From: Candidatus Faecalibacterium faecipullorum | GTDB lineage: Bacteria > Bacillota > Clostridia > Oscillospirales > Ruminococcaceae | Reading direction: 5' to 3' | NCBI GenBank assembly: GCA_019118985.1 | Contig: DWXX01000135.1 | Location: forward strand, 1 to 7,178 | Length of the DNA: 7,178 bases | Shown here: one piece after another, positions 5,010 to 7,178 of the stretch | How the letters are laid out: each line of letters begins with the position of its first letter | Position numbering within the stretch: the first letter of the stretch is position 1 | The notes under the pieces: model-generated | What the model was told of the DNA's origin: nothing | Seen by the model: the letters and a program-made list of their open reading frames with translations, nothing else | Databases searched by the model: none | Made by a program: the position numbers and the translations under genes

Positions 5010-6017
5010 ATGAAAAACTGGAAACGTATCGCGGCCGCCCTGCTGGCGGCTGCACTGGCCCTGGCCGTCCTGGCCGGCTGCGGCTCATCGCCGAGCAGCC
5101 CGGACGCCCCCGACGCCCCCGACGCGCCCGGCGGCGGGGCGCTGCGGGTGGTGGTCACCACCTTCCCCCTGTACGACTGGACCCGGCAGGTGCTGGGGGA
5201 CGTCCCCGGCGTCGAGCTGGTCTGGCTGCAGGACACCGGCGTCGACCTGCACAGCTACCAGCCGACGGTGGAGGATATGCTGCTGCTGTCCTCCTGCGAC
5301 CTCTTTGTCTATGTGGGGGGCGTGTCGGACAGCTGGGTGGAGGGCGCGCTGCAGGAGGCGGTCAACCCCGACCTGCAGGTGCTCAGCCTGCTGGACGCCC
5401 TGGGGGACGCCGCCCGGCTGGAAGAGCTGGCCGACGGGATGCAGCCCCACGACGGCCACGACCATGACCACGGGGACGCCGCCTACGACGAGCACATCTG
5501 GCTGTCGCTGAAAAACGCCGCCGTCCTGACCGAGGCCATCGCCGGCGCCGTCAGCCAGGCCGACCCCGGCCATGCCGGGGCCTACGCCGCCAACGCCGCA
5601 GCCTACTGCGAACAGCTGGCCGGGCTGGACGCGGCCTATCAGGCGGCGGTGGACGCGGCGCCGCTCCACACCGTCCTGTTCGGGGACCGCTTCCCCTTCC
5701 GCTATCTGGTGGAGGACTACGGCCTGGACTACTACGCAGCCTTCCCCGGCTGCTCGGCCGAGACCGAGGCCAACTTTGAGACGGTGGCCTTCCTGGCCGG
5801 CAAGGTGGACGAGCTGGGCCTGCCCGCCGTTTTGACCATCGAGAACACCGACCACCGCGTAGCCGAGACCATCGTCCAGAACACCGCCGCCAAAAACGCC
5901 GCCATCCTCACCCTCAACTCGATGCAGGGGGTCAACGAGGCGGACGCCGCGGCCGGGGTGACCTACCTGTCCATCATGCAGGACAACCTGGACGTATTGA
6001 AACAAGCGCTGGCTTGA
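5010..6017 (+). CDS. Zinc-type ABC transporter substrate-binding lipoprotein (ZnuA-like)
   Basis: The 335-residue product is of the cluster A-I metal-binding family (ZnuA/AdcA/TroA-like). It captures Zn2+, or possibly Mn2+, outside the membrane and passes it to the permease. The N-terminus is a lipoprotein signal: MKNWKR, a hydrophobic stretch, then lipobox LAGC with lipidated Cys24. A Ser/Asp/Ala/Pro linker (25-43) follows. Likely metal ligands are His81 (VDLHSYQP) and His162 (DEHIWLSL). The His-rich loop PHDGHDHDHGD (146-156) is typical of zinc-specific members. The third site reads FGDRFPF (224-230), with Asp226 where many relatives have His; this form occurs in Clostridia homologues as I recall. 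ATG 5010 is set by GGAGG 5 nt upstream and by the signal peptide. It is the first gene of the operon, 18 nt before the ATPase. Confidence 0.92.
   Translation: MKNWKRIAAALLAAALALAVLAGCGSSPSSPDAPDAPDAPGGGALRVVVTTFPLYDWTRQVLGDVPGVELVWLQDTGVDLHSYQPTVEDMLLLSSCDLFVYVGGVSDSWVEGALQEAVNPDLQVLSLLDALGDAARLEELADGMQPHDGHDHDHGDAAYDEHIWLSLKNAAVLTEAIAGAVSQADPGHAGAYAANAAAYCEQLAGLDAAYQAAVDAAPLHTVLFGDRFPFRYLVEDYGLDYYAAFPGCSAETEANFETVAFLAGKVDELGLPAVLTIENTDHRVAETIVQNTAAKNAAILTLNSMQGVNEADAAAGVTYLSIMQDNLDVLKQALA
5103..5129 (+). repeat. Three tandem 9-bp units encoding the DAP linker
   Basis: GACGCCCCC, GACGCCCCC and GACGCGCCC lie head to tail and encode Asp-Ala-Pro three times in the flexible tether between the lipid anchor and the metal-binding domain. 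Copy number could vary by slippage without a frameshift. Confidence 0.85.
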
Positions 6018-6035
6018 GGAGAAGCAAAGACGACC

Positions 6036-6761
6036 ATGGCACTTATCACCTGTCAAGACCTGACCCTGGGGTACGAGAACACCCCGGTGGCCCGGCACCT
6101 CTCCTTCACCGTGGCGCAGGGGCAGTACCTGTGCATCGTGGGGGAGAACGGCTCGGGCAAGTCCACCCTGATGAAGACCCTGCTGGGCCTGCGCGCCCCC
6201 CTCGCGGGGACCATCACCTTCGGGGACGGGCTGCACAAAAACGAGATCGGCTACCTGCCGCAGCAGACCCCGGTGCAGCGGGACTTCCCCGCAAGCGTGC
6301 AGGAGGTGGTCCTGTCCGGCTGCCTCAACCGCTGCGGGCTGCGGCCCTTCTATTCCAAAGCGGAGCGCGCCCTGGCCGCCCGCAGCATGGAGCGGCTGGG
6401 CATCGCCCCCATCGCCCGCCGGTGCTACCGGGAGCTGTCGGGCGGGCAGCAGCAGCGGGTGCTGCTGGCCCGGGCCCTGTGCGCCACCCGCAAGCTGCTG
6501 CTGCTGGACGAGCCGGTGGCCGGCCTTGACCCCAAGGTCACCGCCGAGCTGTACGACCTGGTGGCCGAACTCAACCGCACCGACGGCATCACCGTCATCA
6601 TGATCAGCCACGACATCGCCGCGGCGGTGCAGTACGCCAGCCATATCCTGCACATCGGGGAGGGGCAGCGCCTCTTCTTCGGGACGGCGGCGGCCTACCT
6701 GAACAGCCCGGTGGGGCAGATGTTCGCCCCCCGCAGCCCGAAAGGCGGTGACCCGGCATGA
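6036..6761 (+). CDS. Metal ABC transporter ATP-binding protein (ZnuC-like)
   Basis: This 241-residue ATPase powers the importer. All nucleotide-binding motifs are intact: Walker A GENGSGKST (36-44), Q-loop YLPQQ (73-77), signature LSGGQ (134-138), Walker B LLLLDEP (154-160), D-loop GLD (163-165) and the H-loop His192 (SHD). Length and spacing fit the ZnuC/MntB group rather than larger ABC exporters. ATG 6036 is the only usable start: the frame has a stop at 6015-6017 and no ATG between. GAGGAG (6016-6021) overlaps the znuA-like stop and lies 14 nt upstream, a long spacing that may lower its translation or reflect coupling. Its stop overlaps the permease start as ATGA. Confidence 0.95.
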   Translation: MALITCQDLTLGYENTPVARHLSFTVAQGQYLCIVGENGSGKSTLMKTLLGLRAPLAGTITFGDGLHKNEIGYLPQQTPVQRDFPASVQEVVLSGCLNRCGLRPFYSKAERALAARSMERLGIAPIARRCYRELSGGQQQRVLLARALCATRKLLLLDEPVAGLDPKVTAELYDLVAELNRTDGITVIMISHDIAAAVQYASHILHIGEGQRLFFGTAAAYLNSPVGQMFAPRSPKGGDPA

Positions 6762-7178
6762 CCATCTTTGAGACTTTGCGGTATTACTTCGCCTTCCCCT
6801 TCGTCCGCTATGCGCTGGTGGTGGGGGTGCTGATCGCGCTGTGCGCCTCCCTGTTCGGGGTGACGCTGGTGCTCAAGCGCTTTTCCTTCATCGGGGACGG
6901 GCTGAGCCATGTGGCCTTCGGCGCGCTGGCGGTGGCGTCGGTCCTCGACCTGACCGACGAGATGCTGCTGGTGCTGCCGGTGACGGTGGCGGCCGCCATC
7001 CTGCTGCTGCGCACCGGGCAGAACGCCCGGCTGCAGGGGGACGCCGCCATCGCCGTCCTCTCGGTGGGGACGCTGGCCATCGGCTACCTGCTGATGCACC
7101 TGTTCTCCACCAGCACCAACCTGTCGGGGGACGTGTGCAGCACCCTGTTCGGCTCCACCTCCATCCTCACCCTCACCA
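6758..7178 (+). CDS. Metal ABC transporter permease (ZnuB-like), 5' part
   Basis: 140 codons are present before the window ends; the full protein is usually about 265-290 residues. It is the membrane channel of the importer (ABC-3 family). The product begins MTIFETLRYYFAFPFVRYAL, with hydrophobic spans at about residues 18-39, 46-64, 68-84 and 96-113. It carries KRFSFIGDGLSHVAFGALA (40-58), the family's conserved early loop/helix containing D-x-L-S-H. ATG 6758 overlaps the ATPase stop (6759-6761), so the two are translationally coupled. GGCGGTG lies roughly 8-10 nt upstream as a modest SD. The truncation is due only to the window edge. Confidence 0.93.
   Translation, partial: MTIFETLRYYFAFPFVRYALVVGVLIALCASLFGVTLVLKRFSFIGDGLSHVAFGALAVASVLDLTDEMLLVLPVTVAAAILLLRTGQNARLQGDAAIAVLSVGTLAIGYLLMHLFSTSTNLSGDVCSTLFGSTSILTLT

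Noticed and set aside
5085..6653. A 522-codon open frame on the minus strand antisense to the znuA- and znuC-like genes
   Set aside because: The plus-strand genes have a lipobox, metal ligands and full ATPase motifs. The antisense frame has low-complexity composition and no domain.

Overview
The window is GC-rich coding DNA with short, AT-richer intergenic gaps. The genes use strong AGGAGG-type ribosome binding sites and sigma-A-like promoters, and one encodes a Gram-positive-style lipoprotein. Protein sequence style (archaeal-type ProRS C-terminus, LacX-like epimerase, DUF3810, MATE) suggests a high-GC gut Clostridia member of the Oscillospiraceae/Ruminococcaceae, near Faecalibacterium, Gemmiger or Subdoligranulum. 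That placement is an inference from recognition, not from a database search.

Layout, left to right. (1) The last 39 codons of proS (prolyl-tRNA synthetase, +) end at 121. They are followed by a palindrome-rich intergenic element and a strong intrinsic terminator (186-222) that lies between proS and the convergent minus-strand genes. (2) A two-gene minus-strand operon, read right to left: a LacX-like aldose 1-epimerase (1319-2206) with its own promoter and SD, then a DUF3810 membrane-anchored putative zinc metalloprotease (222-1298, or 1322 with a GTG start). (3) A minus-strand gene for a ricin-type beta-trefoil protein carrying a long Ala/Glu/Lys/Pro tail that resembles histone H1 (2315-3211). 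It has a good promoter, a terminator-like hairpin inside its 5' leader, a possible 17-codon leader peptide overlapping its start codon, and a clear terminator at its end. (4) A MATE-family efflux transporter (3404-4792, minus). (5) A 217-bp divergent promoter region (4793-5009). It holds a MATE promoter and a perfect-consensus rightward promoter (TTGACA-17-TATAAT), with palindromes at the -35 and at the start site. (6) A rightward zinc-type ABC uptake operon: znuA-like lipoprotein (5010-6017), znuC-like ATPase (6036-6761) and znuB-like permease (6758 to the edge, truncated).

The ABC genes form a complete importer: the lipoprotein captures the metal ion, the permease conducts it and the ATPase powers it. 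The order A-C-B and the ATGA overlap between the ATPase and the permease indicate one transcript. The strong promoter with an inverted repeat at the expected start site fits repression by a metalloregulator, but the regulator is not in the window. No stretch longer than 300 bases lacks a gene, and I see no tRNA, rRNA, CRISPR array or insertion sequence. The most unusual part is the ricin/H1-like gene and its leader.
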